From Chitinophaga pinensis (GTDB lineage: Bacteria; Bacteroidota; Bacteroidia; Chitinophagales; Chitinophagaceae): a stretch of DNA of 64,000 nt. The stretch is taken from NCBI RefSeq assembly GCF_007896845.1, contig NZ_VOHS01000007.1:186001-250000 (forward strand), in the 5' to 3' direction. The notes beneath the pieces are model-generated. The model searched no databases, was not told where the DNA came from, and worked only from the letters and a program-made list of their open reading frames with translations. The position numbers were made by a program, and so were the translations under genes. Shown piece after piece: positions 9,041 through 18,072 of this stretch. Numbering within the stretch: the stretch's first letter is position 1; every line of letters begins with the position of its first letter.

Positions 9041-9370
9041 ATGAACGTTTTTATTGAAGACAAAGATATTCCATGGGAAAACCCTGACCCGGGCATACGC
9101 CGTAAGGTAATGGCTTATAATGAGCACCTGATGATGGTAAAAGTGGAGTTCCAGCAGGGAGCTGTAGGGGCATTGCATTCGCATTATCACACACAGATGG
9201 CGCATGTGGAAAGTGGGGTGTTTGAGATTACTATTGATGGAGAAAAGAAAATACTGAAAGCAGGAGATGCGTATTATATACCGCCAGATGTGGTACATGG
9301 TGCGGTATGTCTGGAAGCGGGTGTGTTGATTGATGTGTTTAGTCCGTACAGGGAGGATTTTGTAAAGTGA
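9041..9370 (+). CDS. Small cupin-domain protein
   Basis: A 109-residue single-domain cupin, cytoplasmic. Motif 1 carries the metal ligands HSHYHTQ with a following Glu (ESGVFEI); motif 2 is GDAYYIPPDVVHGAVC with the last His. This matches the standard metal-binding pattern of small cupins (KdgF/pectin-degradation type and many uncharacterised proteins). An in-frame upstream extension to 8990 lacks domain similarity and overlaps the inverted repeat, so the ATG at 9041, where the conserved MNVFIEDKDIPWE begins, is preferred. The substrate is unknown. KdgF-like uronate ring opening is one possibility given the glycan genes nearby. Confidence 0.78.
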   Translation: MNVFIEDKDIPWENPDPGIRRKVMAYNEHLMMVKVEFQQGAVGALHSHYHTQMAHVESGVFEITIDGEKKILKAGDAYYIPPDVVHGAVCLEAGVLIDVFSPYREDFVK

Positions 9371-9408
9371 TAGCAATATTTGCTATGGCGATAATAGTGG
9401 GCAATTTG

Positions 9409-9486
9409 AATTCCGTATATGGTAATAAAAATTCCGTAGATGGTAATCCTATTTCCATGACAATGTAATGACAAATTGTAGCTTTG
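9409..9486 (+). promoter_or_regulatory. Promoter with operator-like direct repeat
   Basis: AATTCCGTATATGGTAAT (9409-9426) is repeated with one change at 9430-9447, exactly 21 bp apart (two helical turns). It is followed by an exact Bacteroidota -7 element TAGCTTTG at 9479-9486. The small ORF starts 17 nt downstream. Confidence 0.6.
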
Positions 9487-9502
9487 TCGGAAAGTATCAG
9501 GT

Positions 9503-9637
9503 ATGTCGCTTAAAATTGAGCAACAGCGTAAAGAAAAAGTCATCAGGTGGATAAAGCGCATTGGTTTCTGGGGCTTTATCTTTTTCCTTGTCAAGGGATT
9601 ATGTTGGTTAGCCTTAGGTTATTGGCTGTTAAAGTAG
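9503..9637 (+). CDS. Single-span membrane microprotein (44 aa)
   Basis: A 44-residue frame that reads as a real small protein. A basic amphipathic N-terminus (MSLKIEQQRKEKVIRWIKR) is followed by one hydrophobic segment (about residues 20-43, rich in Phe, Trp, Leu and Gly) and a final Lys, so it should sit in the inner membrane with a cytoplasmic N-terminus. Support comes from an exact TAnnTTTG promoter element 17 nt upstream and the paired direct repeats before it. I recognise no family. It precedes the ferritin gene by 255 bp but probably has its own transcript. Confidence 0.55.
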   Translation: MSLKIEQQRKEKVIRWIKRIGFWGFIFFLVKGLCWLALGYWLLK

Positions 9638-9892
9638 CTATTTGTTTCCATTTCTTGTTTTTGTTGGTTATTGGTGTGAGGTATGTGACATTTTCATGCC
9701 TCGTAGATTGCATTTGATTTCGTTGGGGCCTGCCTGATGGTAAGAGAGGGTAATTGTAATAGTGAATGTTTGGGAAGATTTGTGTGGAGAACATCATGAG
9801 AAAGAAGCATTTAAATTTTCCGGAGCGTGATGCGGGCTCAGGAAATTCAGTATTTTTAACCTGTTCAATTCTTCACTTAAAAAGCGAATTAT

Positions 9893-10390
9893 ATGTTGTC
9901 ACAAAGAATGCAGGAAGCCCTGAATGCGCAGGTAGCGATGGAAGCTCAATCTTCTCAGGCTTATCTGGCAATGGGCAGCTGGGCAGATATTCAGCCCGGT
10001 CTGAAAGGCGTAACAAAATTTTTCTTCAAGCACAGTGATGAGGAACGTATGCACATGCTGAAATTGATCCATTATATCAATGAAAGGGGTGGTTTTGCCA
10101 TCGTACCTGCACTTGCGCAACCAGTACTCACATTTGTATCATTAAAGAAAGCATTTGAGGAGTTGTTTGCTCATGAGGTGAAAGTAAGTGAAGGGATCAA
10201 TGAGCTGGTGGATATTGCATTGCAGGAGAAGGACTATGCGACCCACAATTTTCTGCAATGGTATGTAAATGAGCAGATTGAGGAAGAGCGTCTGGCACGT
10301 GAGTGTAATGACAAGCTGGAATTGATTGGTGATGACAAGAGTGGTTTGTACCTGTTTGACCGCGATATTATGACTATGGATCAGGAATAG
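9893..10390 (+). CDS. ftnA: Bacterial ferritin (FtnA type)
   Basis: A 165-residue non-haem ferritin that forms 24-subunit iron-storage shells in the cytoplasm. Ferroxidase-centre residues can be read: Glu17, Glu51 and His54 (in DEERMHM), Glu95 (HEVKVSE), Gln128 and Glu131 (NEQIEEE). Length and four-helix pattern match E. coli FtnA. The start MLSQRMQEALNAQ is typical. Fe(II) is oxidised at the di-iron site and stored as mineral. It has a clear terminator and looks monocistronic. Known ferritins respond to iron or oxidative stress; I found no Fur-like site. Confidence 0.94.
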   Translation: MLSQRMQEALNAQVAMEAQSSQAYLAMGSWADIQPGLKGVTKFFFKHSDEERMHMLKLIHYINERGGFAIVPALAQPVLTFVSLKKAFEELFAHEVKVSEGINELVDIALQEKDYATHNFLQWYVNEQIEEERLARECNDKLELIGDDKSGLYLFDRDIMTMDQE

Positions 10391-10413
10391 TTTGATAATC
10401 AACTAATTCAAAG

Positions 10414-10446
10414 GCCCGTTTTGCGTAAGCAGAACGGGCTTTTTAT
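10414..10446 (+). terminator. Ferritin terminator
   Basis: An 11-bp stem (GCCCGTTTTGC with GCAGAACGGGC, loop GTAA) is followed by TTTTTATTT. Confidence 0.88.
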
Positions 10447-10583
10447 TTGCCTTGCAGGAGGTGGATTTTCCTAATGTATGGTAGGAAATATATATTATAA
10501 ATAATTAATTCAGAAAGTTTTATTATTTTTATTTGCCATATACTTTTACTACATTGCCGTCTGAAATATAAGGAAAAGTTAGA

Positions 10584-11222
10584 ATGCAAAAGGAGGTTAA
10601 TATAAATGATCTATGGGAGCGCATCACAGTTGATAGCGACTCTAAATCATTTGAGGTTTTTTTCCATGAATTAAACCCCAGACTCGTGAAATTTTGCACA
10701 ATGTATGTTCAATATCAGCAGGTTGCGGAGGAAATAGTGTCGGATGTTTTTGTAAAATGCTGGATGGACAGGGCTAAGATGCGGGAAGTTCAGAAGCCTG
10801 AAACCTATCTTTTTATTGCTGTAAAAAATCACGCACTGAATTATAATAAGCGGTTTTCCAGTGTTCAACTGGTGAATCTGGATGACCATGAAGGAGGTGC
10901 CCAGCTGGTTAACAGTGCGTCTCCGGAGATGGAGCTGGAGAAAAAGGAGCTGCTTTTCCAGATGGATCAGGCCATTTCTTCTTTACCTCGTCAGTGTAGT
11001 ATTATTTTCCGCCTTATCAAGGAGAACGGAATGAAATACAAGGAAGTAGCTGAGATCCTGAATATATCCCCCCGCACCGTGCATACTCAGATGCTGCGTG
11101 CTATGAAGAAGATGACAGTAGCGATGGAGCCTTATCTGAAAAAGGCAAACAGACAGACGCCGGACAATATTGATAGTATTGTGACGGCTTTACTGCTAAT
11201 ATGGATATTTATGGGTAATTAG
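10584..11222 (+). CDS. ECF sigma factor (FecI-like, Bacteroidota)
   Basis: A 212-residue extracytoplasmic-function sigma factor. Region 2 spans about residues 25-90 (VAEEIVSDVFVKCW), and region 4 about 130-185 with its HTH (YKEVAEILNISPRTVHTQMLRAMKKM). A short hydrophobic C-terminal tail (IVTALLLIWIFMG) is unusual for a soluble sigma and could contact the membrane or FecR. It is the first gene of glycan locus A: the FecR anti-sigma follows, then SusC with an STN domain, a classic trans-envelope cascade. Ligand uptake by SusC should release this sigma to transcribe the SusC/SusD genes. Confidence 0.92.
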   Translation: MQKEVNINDLWERITVDSDSKSFEVFFHELNPRLVKFCTMYVQYQQVAEEIVSDVFVKCWMDRAKMREVQKPETYLFIAVKNHALNYNKRFSSVQLVNLDDHEGGAQLVNSASPEMELEKKELLFQMDQAISSLPRQCSIIFRLIKENGMKYKEVAEILNISPRTVHTQMLRAMKKMTVAMEPYLKKANRQTPDNIDSIVTALLLIWIFMGN

Positions 11223-11316
11223 CCCTTAATATTATATGTTAAAAAAAATTTTAAACCTTGTACGCATAACAGGTATTAAATGTTGTCTTATATGCAAAGG
11301 GTTATTCCAACGGACA

Positions 11317-12366
11317 ATGAGTGAACGTTTTTTTGAAATTGTTATAAAGGATCTGGCTGGTGATTCAACACCTGAAGAAGGCCAGGAACTGAAACATATC
11401 ATGACTGAGGATGCTGTCGCTGCAAGACAGTATGAACTGTTCCGCATGTACTGGGCCCAGAATCATCACGATCATATCGATAACAGAAAACTGTTTTCAA
11501 ATGTGCAGATGCGTATCAGTGAACTGGAGAAAGAAGCAGGTACTTATGATATGGAGCCTCTGATGACGCCGGTACGCGGAAAAGGTCGCCTGGTATGGTT
11601 ATCGGGAATTGCTGCTTCTGTAGCATTGCTGATCACTGCCAGTGTGTTTTATTATCGCTCACAGCATGATCCTCTGACTGCCAAATTCACCTCAAGGGGT
11701 GAAAAATCCACTTTCATGCTGGATGATGGTACCAGAGTTACGCTGAATGCGGACAGTAAGCTGGAATATGCAGCTGACTTTCCGACAAAGAGCAGAGAAG
11801 TGTATCTGACAGGGGAGGCATTCTTCGATGTACATGGTGATGCGCAGAAACCATTTATTATCCATACAGATAAAATGGATATCAAGGTGTTAGGTACTGC
11901 ATTCAATGTGAAGTCCTACCCTAATGAAACTTCTACAGAGGCGACATTGCTGAGAGGTGCGATTGAGGTAACTGTAGCGGATAATCCGGAAGAGAAGATC
12001 GTACTGAAACCGTCACAGAAGGTAGTTGTAAGTGACTACGATTCTACCCGGAAGAAATCAGTCGCTTTGAAAGATGTGGTGCCATCATTAACAACGATGA
12101 CCTATTTCAGCCAGAAGGATACCATGATTATGGAAACTTCCTGGTTACAGAATAAGCTGACTTTCCATGATGAAGATTTTGAGACGCTGGCAAGGAGAAT
12201 GGAACGTTGGTATAATGTGAGGATCAGCTTTAATGCAGATCGCAGAAAGCAACTCAGATTTACCGGTATCCTCGAGGGAGAAACAGTAGCGGAAGCATTC
12301 CATGCGCTGAACCTGACAGAAGATTTCGCATATAAGATTGAAGATTCGACGATAGTGATATATTGA
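11317..12366 (+). CDS. FecR-family anti-sigma factor
   Basis: A 349-residue inner-membrane anti-sigma regulator. An N-terminal cytoplasmic part (about 1-90) binds the sigma factor. One membrane span lies around residues 92-113 (LSGIAASVALLITASVFYY), followed by a periplasmic FecR domain (KSTFMLDDGTRVTLNADSKLEY, VYLTGEAFFDV, FNVKSYP) and a C-terminal STN-like domain (FHDEDFETLARRMERWYNV). The frame is open back to 11236, but MSERFFEIVIKDL at 11317 is the typical family start. It sits 94 bp after the sigma gene and carries the signal from the SusC STN domain. Confidence 0.9.
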   Translation: MSERFFEIVIKDLAGDSTPEEGQELKHIMTEDAVAARQYELFRMYWAQNHHDHIDNRKLFSNVQMRISELEKEAGTYDMEPLMTPVRGKGRLVWLSGIAASVALLITASVFYYRSQHDPLTAKFTSRGEKSTFMLDDGTRVTLNADSKLEYAADFPTKSREVYLTGEAFFDVHGDAQKPFIIHTDKMDIKVLGTAFNVKSYPNETSTEATLLRGAIEVTVADNPEEKIVLKPSQKVVVSDYDSTRKKSVALKDVVPSLTTMTYFSQKDTMIMETSWLQNKLTFHDEDFETLARRMERWYNVRISFNADRRKQLRFTGILEGETVAEAFHALNLTEDFAYKIEDSTIVIY

Positions 12367-12678
12367 TCCGAAAGATGGGACGAGATTACGAAGCCTAAAA
12401 ATTCCTTTCAAACATTGGAAGGTGAGATGAAAACCCTATATGAAGCCAATACCTATGTTAAAACACTATGATTATACCTATGTATGCGCTCTTTCATTTC
12501 ACCAGAAACAAAGTATTAACGCCTAAAATTTGTCTATGGGAAATGAATTTGACTACTACTAAATAATGCGGGCACTGTTTTTAAACTGTACCCGCGAACC
12601 AAGAATCAATATCCTTAAAGAAGGTTTTGAACAATCCTGAAAATTTGAAAGACTTTAATCACCCTTAACATCTAAGTT
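12367..12678. other. Leader region of the locus A SusC gene
   Basis: 312 bp without a gene. It contains an imperfect hairpin at 12568-12595 (GCGGGCACTGTTT against AAACTGTACCCGC, 11 of 13 pairs). This could be an attenuator or a terminator for sigma/FecR. The sigma-dependent promoter for SusC is expected here, but I cannot point to its consensus. Confidence 0.45.
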
Positions 12679-15600
12679 ATGATTTCTATCCTACGCCCCA
12701 GGGGCGTAAAGATCCCTTACGGGCTTTTAAAGCCAATGCTACTTATGAATGTAGTACTGGGATTGGTGCTCGTCACCAGTCTTAATGTACTGGCAAAAGC
12801 TTCTTTTGCAACCAAGATCACTCTTAATCTGCGTGATGTGGAATTTAAGAAAGTGCTCACTGTAATTGAAAGCCAGAGCGACTATCGTTTCATGTTCAGT
12901 AACAGGAACATACCTAACGATAACAAAGTAGACATTAACGTGAAAGATGCTCAGATCACCACAGTGATGGATCTGATCCTGAATAATTCTGGTTTTACTT
13001 ACCAGGAATTATCTAACAACCTGATCGTGATCATGCCAAAAGGCGCTATGCTGAAGGCGATCAAAGTAACAGGTAAAGTATTGGACCAGACTGGTGAAGC
13101 GCTGATCGGTGCATCTATCAAAATAAAAGGGACTTCCGACGGGGTAGCTACGGATGAAAATGGTGCCTTCACCATTAGTGTTCCGGATGATGCTGTGCTG
13201 GTTGTATCTTATGTAGGTTTTAAAACACAGGAAATTCCTGTTAGTGGTAAAACCGCCATTACAGTTACGCTCCAGCCCAATCAAAGTATAATGAACGAGG
13301 TGGTAGTAACCGCACTGGGTATCAAAAGAGAGCAAAAAGCGCTCGGATATGCAGTAAGTACTATCACTTCTGAACAAATCACCGCAGCCGGTTCTACCAA
13401 CTTTGCTTCTGCACTGTATGGTAAAGCAGCGGGCGTAAAGATCACCACCGCTCCAGGCGGTGCTACCAGTGCGGTGAATATCCAGATTCGTGGTGTGAAC
13501 TCCCTGAACTATAACACACAGCCGCTGTATGTAGTGGATGGTGTGCAGATCAGGAACAACAACGAAAAAGGTGCTGGTGGTACAAACAATACTGACTACT
13601 GGTCTGATAACCGTATCCGTGGTAACGGTATCCTGGATATCAACCCTGCAGATATCGAAAGTCTGACAGTGCTGAAAGGTGGAAGTGCGACCGCCCTGTA
13701 TGGTTCTGATGCAGCGAGTGGTGTGGTGGTAATTACTACTAAGAAAGGTATGAAAGGTAGAGGGCTCGGTGTTGATCTGAACTATTCACACACAGCGGAA
13801 CGAGTTGCCTTTGCACCAAGATATCAGAATGAGTATGGCTCCGGTTATGACAGAACAACTGCGGGAGCGAATGCGAATGCAGCTGGTTGGGTCCCTATCG
13901 GAACTGACGGAACAGTAAGGCCTTACTTTAGGGCCTATGCGCAGTTTGGACCAAAAATGGAAGGTCAGCTGGTGCCCTGGTGGGATGGTAGTATGCATAC
14001 TTATTCTCCCCAGCCAGACAACTATAATCAACTCTTTCAGAAGGGATACAATTCAAATTTGAATGTATCCCTTTCGAATATGACAGAAAAAGCGAATTAC
14101 CGCTTCTCTTACACCCGTAATGATTACAAAGGTGTACAGATCGGTGGCGATCAGCAGCGTAATACTTTCAACCTGAACAGTACTATCAAGCTGCACAACA
14201 AGGTAAGCTTAGACGTGGTAAGTGGTTATGTGAACACGAAGATCACCAACAGACCATTACAGATGGCGCGTATCTTCAATGACTTCGCCGGTTACTTCGG
14301 TCGTCAGGAAGACTTAGCGGTTGTGTTTGATAAGTACAAAACCAGCAAAGGTTATAAGTATGTAACACCTGAGAATGCAGCACAGAATCCTGATGAAGCG
14401 ATCAAATATCCTATCCGCGCGTACAACCTGCTGGACTTCCTTTGGAAACAGCTGCGTAACCAGGAGATAGAAAAGCAGGATCGCTTGATATCCAGTGTTA
14501 CATTAAACGTTGATCTGGCGAAAGGATTGAGATTCCGTACCAGATTAGGTAATGACTTTACCAGTGTGAATACCGAAACCAAAGAGTACAACGAAAAACC
14601 AATCGCGTTCAATAGTGGCGGTAGTACCGGATCTTATGGCGTTGCCAAAGGCCGTTACAGTATTGTGTACAGTGACCAGTTATTGACTTTCGCAAGAGAT
14701 GAAGAGAAAAGAGTATTTGGTTACTCTGTAAGTGCGGGTCTCCAGACACGTAAAGAAACTTACAGTGATCAGGTATCCACCACCAATGGTGGTCTCGTGA
14801 CTGCAAACTGGTTTAGTATCAATAACTCCTACAACATCCAGAATACTTCTGAGCGTCGTAGTGGTGCATTCAAATATGCTTACCTGGGTATCATGAACCT
14901 GAGTTATATGAACTACCTGTTCCTTGAAGGTACTGCGCGTCAGGAGTATTCTTCTACACTGCCTCACAAGAACAACAGTTACTTCTATCCTTCTGTGAAC
15001 TCCAGCTTTGTGTTCACCGAAGCATTCCATCTGCCTACTATCTTCTCTTATGGTAAGGTACGTGCTTCCTACGGTCTCGTAGGTAACGCTCCGCCGCCGT
15101 TTGAGTCAAACGTTACGTATACACAGAAACCAATTTCTACTGTTACTGGATCTATTCCTTTGCTGATCGCACAGAGTGACTATGGTAATGAACAGCTGAA
15201 ATCAGAGAAGAAAACGGAGATAGAGATCGGTACAGAGGTGAAAATGCTGGATAGCCGTTTGGGTTTTGACATCTCTTACTACGACAGTAAAGTAACCGAC
15301 CTGCTGATGCGTTTGAACGTTGCAGTAAGTAACGGTGCTAAAACAAGGATCACGAACGTAGGTAAACTGCATAGTAAAGGTATCGAGGTTGCATTAACCG
15401 CGACGCCGGTAAAGGGTAAAATTACCTGGAACACGCGTCTGAACTTTGCAAACAGTACTTCCAGCGTAGAAGAACTGACACCGGGTGTATCTCAGATCGT
15501 AATGCTGTTTGCATCAAGAGATGCATTGAAAGTTGTGGCTGAAAAGGGCCAGCCTATCGGTAATATCTACATGTATCCTCGTAAGAGAGATGATAAAGGA

Positions 15601-16305
15601 AATCTTGTTATCACTGATAATGGACTGTATGATGTTGATATCACCAAGTATGAGAAAAAAGGTAACCTGTTGCCTAAAATCGTTGGTGGTTTCGCGAATA
15701 CGATCACTTACCATAACCTATCACTGGACTTCATGTTTGACTACCGTTTCGGTGGTATGATCGTAGCTACACCGTTCAAATATATGACTGGTGCAGGTAT
15801 GTATGAGAGCACGCTGCAATACCGTGATGAAGCACATGGTGGTCTGCCTTACTATCTGGATACTGATGGTAAGACAATGATCCAGCTGCCAAGCCACAAT
15901 TCTATTTCTCCAAATGGTCCTGTTTATCATGATGGTGTAATCCTGGATGGTGTGGATAAGAATGGTAATAAAAATACCAAGATGGTACAGGCTGGTTATT
16001 ACTACCTGAACCAGTTCAATGACTCTCCAACCGCATGGAACGAAGTGACTCTTTCGAAGAACGATTATGTAAAACTCCGCGAGGTGGTACTGGGCTACAA
16101 CATTTCCAAAGCAACAGCTGCGAAACTGCACCTGCAGAGTCTGCGTCTGTCTCTGATCGGAAGAAACCTGCTGTACGCATACAGAACTATGAAGAACCTG
16201 GATCCGGAAGCTCCAATGGGTAGCAGCTGGTTGAAACAGGGTATCGATGAAGGTTCTTCCGGTGCAACCCGTAGCTATGGTTTCAGTCTTAACGCCAGCT
16301 TCTAA
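12679..16305 (+). CDS. SusC-like TonB-dependent receptor with STN domain (locus A)
   Basis: A 1208-residue outer-membrane transporter. Order: signal sequence (to about residue 40), STN domain (about 45-118, LNLRDVEFKKVLTVIESQS to NLIVIM), carboxypeptidase-D-like domain (about 128-205, GKVLDQTGEALIGASI), plug with MNEVVVTALGIKREQKALGYA, then the beta barrel, ending in the aromatic SLNASF. The STN domain is the part that talks to FecR, matching the upstream sigma/FecR genes. With its SusD partner it should import an oligosaccharide or glycopeptide through TonB. The frame is intact over its full length. Confidence 0.95.
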   Translation: MISILRPRGVKIPYGLLKPMLLMNVVLGLVLVTSLNVLAKASFATKITLNLRDVEFKKVLTVIESQSDYRFMFSNRNIPNDNKVDINVKDAQITTVMDLILNNSGFTYQELSNNLIVIMPKGAMLKAIKVTGKVLDQTGEALIGASIKIKGTSDGVATDENGAFTISVPDDAVLVVSYVGFKTQEIPVSGKTAITVTLQPNQSIMNEVVVTALGIKREQKALGYAVSTITSEQITAAGSTNFASALYGKAAGVKITTAPGGATSAVNIQIRGVNSLNYNTQPLYVVDGVQIRNNNEKGAGGTNNTDYWSDNRIRGNGILDINPADIESLTVLKGGSATALYGSDAASGVVVITTKKGMKGRGLGVDLNYSHTAERVAFAPRYQNEYGSGYDRTTAGANANAAGWVPIGTDGTVRPYFRAYAQFGPKMEGQLVPWWDGSMHTYSPQPDNYNQLFQKGYNSNLNVSLSNMTEKANYRFSYTRNDYKGVQIGGDQQRNTFNLNSTIKLHNKVSLDVVSGYVNTKITNRPLQMARIFNDFAGYFGRQEDLAVVFDKYKTSKGYKYVTPENAAQNPDEAIKYPIRAYNLLDFLWKQLRNQEIEKQDRLISSVTLNVDLAKGLRFRTRLGNDFTSVNTETKEYNEKPIAFNSGGSTGSYGVAKGRYSIVYSDQLLTFARDEEKRVFGYSVSAGLQTRKETYSDQVSTTNGGLVTANWFSINNSYNIQNTSERRSGAFKYAYLGIMNLSYMNYLFLEGTARQEYSSTLPHKNNSYFYPSVNSSFVFTEAFHLPTIFSYGKVRASYGLVGNAPPPFESNVTYTQKPISTVTGSIPLLIAQSDYGNEQLKSEKKTEIEIGTEVKMLDSRLGFDISYYDSKVTDLLMRLNVAVSNGAKTRITNVGKLHSKGIEVALTATPVKGKITWNTRLNFANSTSSVEELTPGVSQIVMLFASRDALKVVAEKGQPIGNIYMYPRKRDDKGNLVITDNGLYDVDITKYEKKGNLLPKIVGGFANTITYHNLSLDFMFDYRFGGMIVATPFKYMTGAGMYESTLQYRDEAHGGLPYYLDTDGKTMIQLPSHNSISPNGPVYHDGVILDGVDKNGNKNTKMVQAGYYYLNQFNDSPTAWNEVTLSKNDYVKLREVVLGYNISKATAAKLHLQSLRLSLIGRNLLYAYRTMKNLDPEAPMGSSWLKQGIDEGSSGATRSYGFSLNASF

Positions 16306-16334
16306 TTAATAAATGTGACTTGTTACAAACAGTT

Positions 16335-17966
16335 ATGATTATGAAAAAAACATTAATAAAAATAGGTTGTTTTATCGCGTTAAGCATCGGCTTGGCGGGA
16401 TGTAAGGGCGAACTGGACGATTACTATATCGACCCCGATAAAACCAGCAACCCTACTATTGAAAAATTATTTTCTTCTATACTTGATAATAACCGCGTAA
16501 GACCTAACTATAGTGAAATGCGCGAGATCGTTCTTCCGATGTGTGCAGCTTTCTGTCAGACTGCTGCTTCTGATAACAAAGAAGAAAGATACCTGCAGCC
16601 GGCTAACCCGGTTCAATCGCTGTGGAATGATTACTATACACCAAGTAACCAGGGTACAGATTTGAACTATAATACCGGTAACGGTATTGTGGCCCAGTAT
16701 CGTACGATGGAGCGTCTGTATCGTGAACTGCCGCTGGACGAACGTCCAAACTTTACCATCTTCATGAAAGCCGGTCAGGCATTGTTACTGGACCAGACTG
16801 CACAGATGGTGGATATGTTTGGTGATATCCCTTTCACTGAAGCAGGTTCTCTGGATATCGACAACACCATTTCCAATGCGAAATTTGATGATCAGCGTAT
16901 GTTGTATGATACCGTACTGGTAGGTCTGAAAGACCTGGCTGACTGGTTCACTGCAACAACTCCTAACGCGATCGCTACTGCTTCCTTCAATGCGCAGGAT
17001 TACCTGATGAAAGGAAGTATTGACAAATGGCGCCGTTATATCAACTCTATTCGTCTGCGTTACCTGATGCGTATCTCCAGATCAGATGTTGAAGAAGCAA
17101 GAGCAAAAACAGAAATACAGGAGATCCTGGCCAATCCGATCCTTTATCCACTGGTAGACGGTGATGGTATTGGTGATAACTACAGTCCTGCAAGTACTGA
17201 CATCCTGTTGTATCAGCTGACTAACTACACCAACACGCCGATGAACTCGTTTACAGAGATCAGAGCGCAGATGGCACCGGAGTACATGCTGAACAAGGTA
17301 ATGTTACCATCCAACGACCCACGTATTCCTTTCATGTTTGATAAGAATACACGTACGGATAAAACACCAAACCGCTGGTATCAGGCAATGAGTCAGACGG
17401 AAGTACGTCAGACCGATAGTATGAATAACTATTCTATCTGGGATTCTACTACTTACCTGACAAATGGAAAACTGCCAGGTATCTATATGTCTGCTGCAGA
17501 AGTGAACTTCCTGAAAGCGGAAGCATTTGAACGCTGGGGACTGACCGGCGGTACTGCACAGGGTAGCTATGAACTGGGTATCCGTCAGGCAATTGCATTC
17601 ATCAACTTCCTGAACAAGCAGAACCCAAGTGCAAGAGAAGCGCTGCCACAGCCTTCTACTGCTACCGTATCTGCATTCATCAGTGGAGCGAACATTGCTT
17701 ATACTGGTACTTCAACAGAAAAGCTGGAAAAGATATATATACAGAAGTGGCTGCACTTTAACATATTGCAGGGCCGTCAGGCATGGGCTGAGTACCGTCG
17801 TACCGGTTATCCACGCATTACTGTAATTCCTTCAGCGCGTGCTGGTTATGAGTTACCTCCTAACAGGTTCCTGTATCCTGCGAGTGAGACAGGTTATAAC
17901 TCCAGCTATGAAGCGGTGAGAGCGAAAAATACACGTGACGCAAAAATTTTCTGGATGGGAGAATAA
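16335..17966 (+). CDS. SusD/RagB-like surface lipoprotein (locus A)
   Basis: A 543-residue glycan-binding lipoprotein that caps the SusC barrel. The lipobox is LAGC (Cys23), followed by acidic residues. SusD-type helices include FTIFMKAGQALLLDQTAQMVDMFGDIPFTEA (described here only as a TPR-like stretch) and the C-terminal QGRQAWAEYRRTGYPR. It is more like the SusD-like-2 subgroup, common in pairs that handle host-type or peptide-linked glycans. ATGs at 16335 and 16341 are both possible; the TTG at 16320 is unlikely. It starts 29 bp after SusC in the same operon. Confidence 0.92.
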   Translation: MIMKKTLIKIGCFIALSIGLAGCKGELDDYYIDPDKTSNPTIEKLFSSILDNNRVRPNYSEMREIVLPMCAAFCQTAASDNKEERYLQPANPVQSLWNDYYTPSNQGTDLNYNTGNGIVAQYRTMERLYRELPLDERPNFTIFMKAGQALLLDQTAQMVDMFGDIPFTEAGSLDIDNTISNAKFDDQRMLYDTVLVGLKDLADWFTATTPNAIATASFNAQDYLMKGSIDKWRRYINSIRLRYLMRISRSDVEEARAKTEIQEILANPILYPLVDGDGIGDNYSPASTDILLYQLTNYTNTPMNSFTEIRAQMAPEYMLNKVMLPSNDPRIPFMFDKNTRTDKTPNRWYQAMSQTEVRQTDSMNNYSIWDSTTYLTNGKLPGIYMSAAEVNFLKAEAFERWGLTGGTAQGSYELGIRQAIAFINFLNKQNPSAREALPQPSTATVSAFISGANIAYTGTSTEKLEKIYIQKWLHFNILQGRQAWAEYRRTGYPRITVIPSARAGYELPPNRFLYPASETGYNSSYEAVRAKNTRDAKIFWMGE

Positions 17967-18000
17967 CAGACAGGATTTAAGAATTATAATTTAGATGGGG

Positions 18001-18060
18001 GGCAAGGCCACAAAGCTAACAATGGCAGACATTGTTATCTTTGTGGCCTTGCCAGTTTTA
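18001..18060 (+). terminator. Intra-operon hairpin between SusD and the sialidase-fold gene
   Basis: A 15-bp perfect stem (18001-18015 with 18039-18053) is extended by 7 further pairs inside, and followed by AGTTTTA. It may limit read-through into the enzyme gene. The apparent in-frame extension of that gene through this hairpin is an artefact. Confidence 0.75.
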
Positions 18061-18072
18061 CACAGGTCTCAT

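Noticed and set aside
9766..10038. 90-codon plus-strand frame
   Set aside because: Overlaps the start of ferritin in another frame and shows no similarity to anything recognised.
17995..18072. N-terminal extension of the sialidase-fold protein
   Set aside because: It translates through a perfect hairpin terminator; the real signal peptide begins at 18073.
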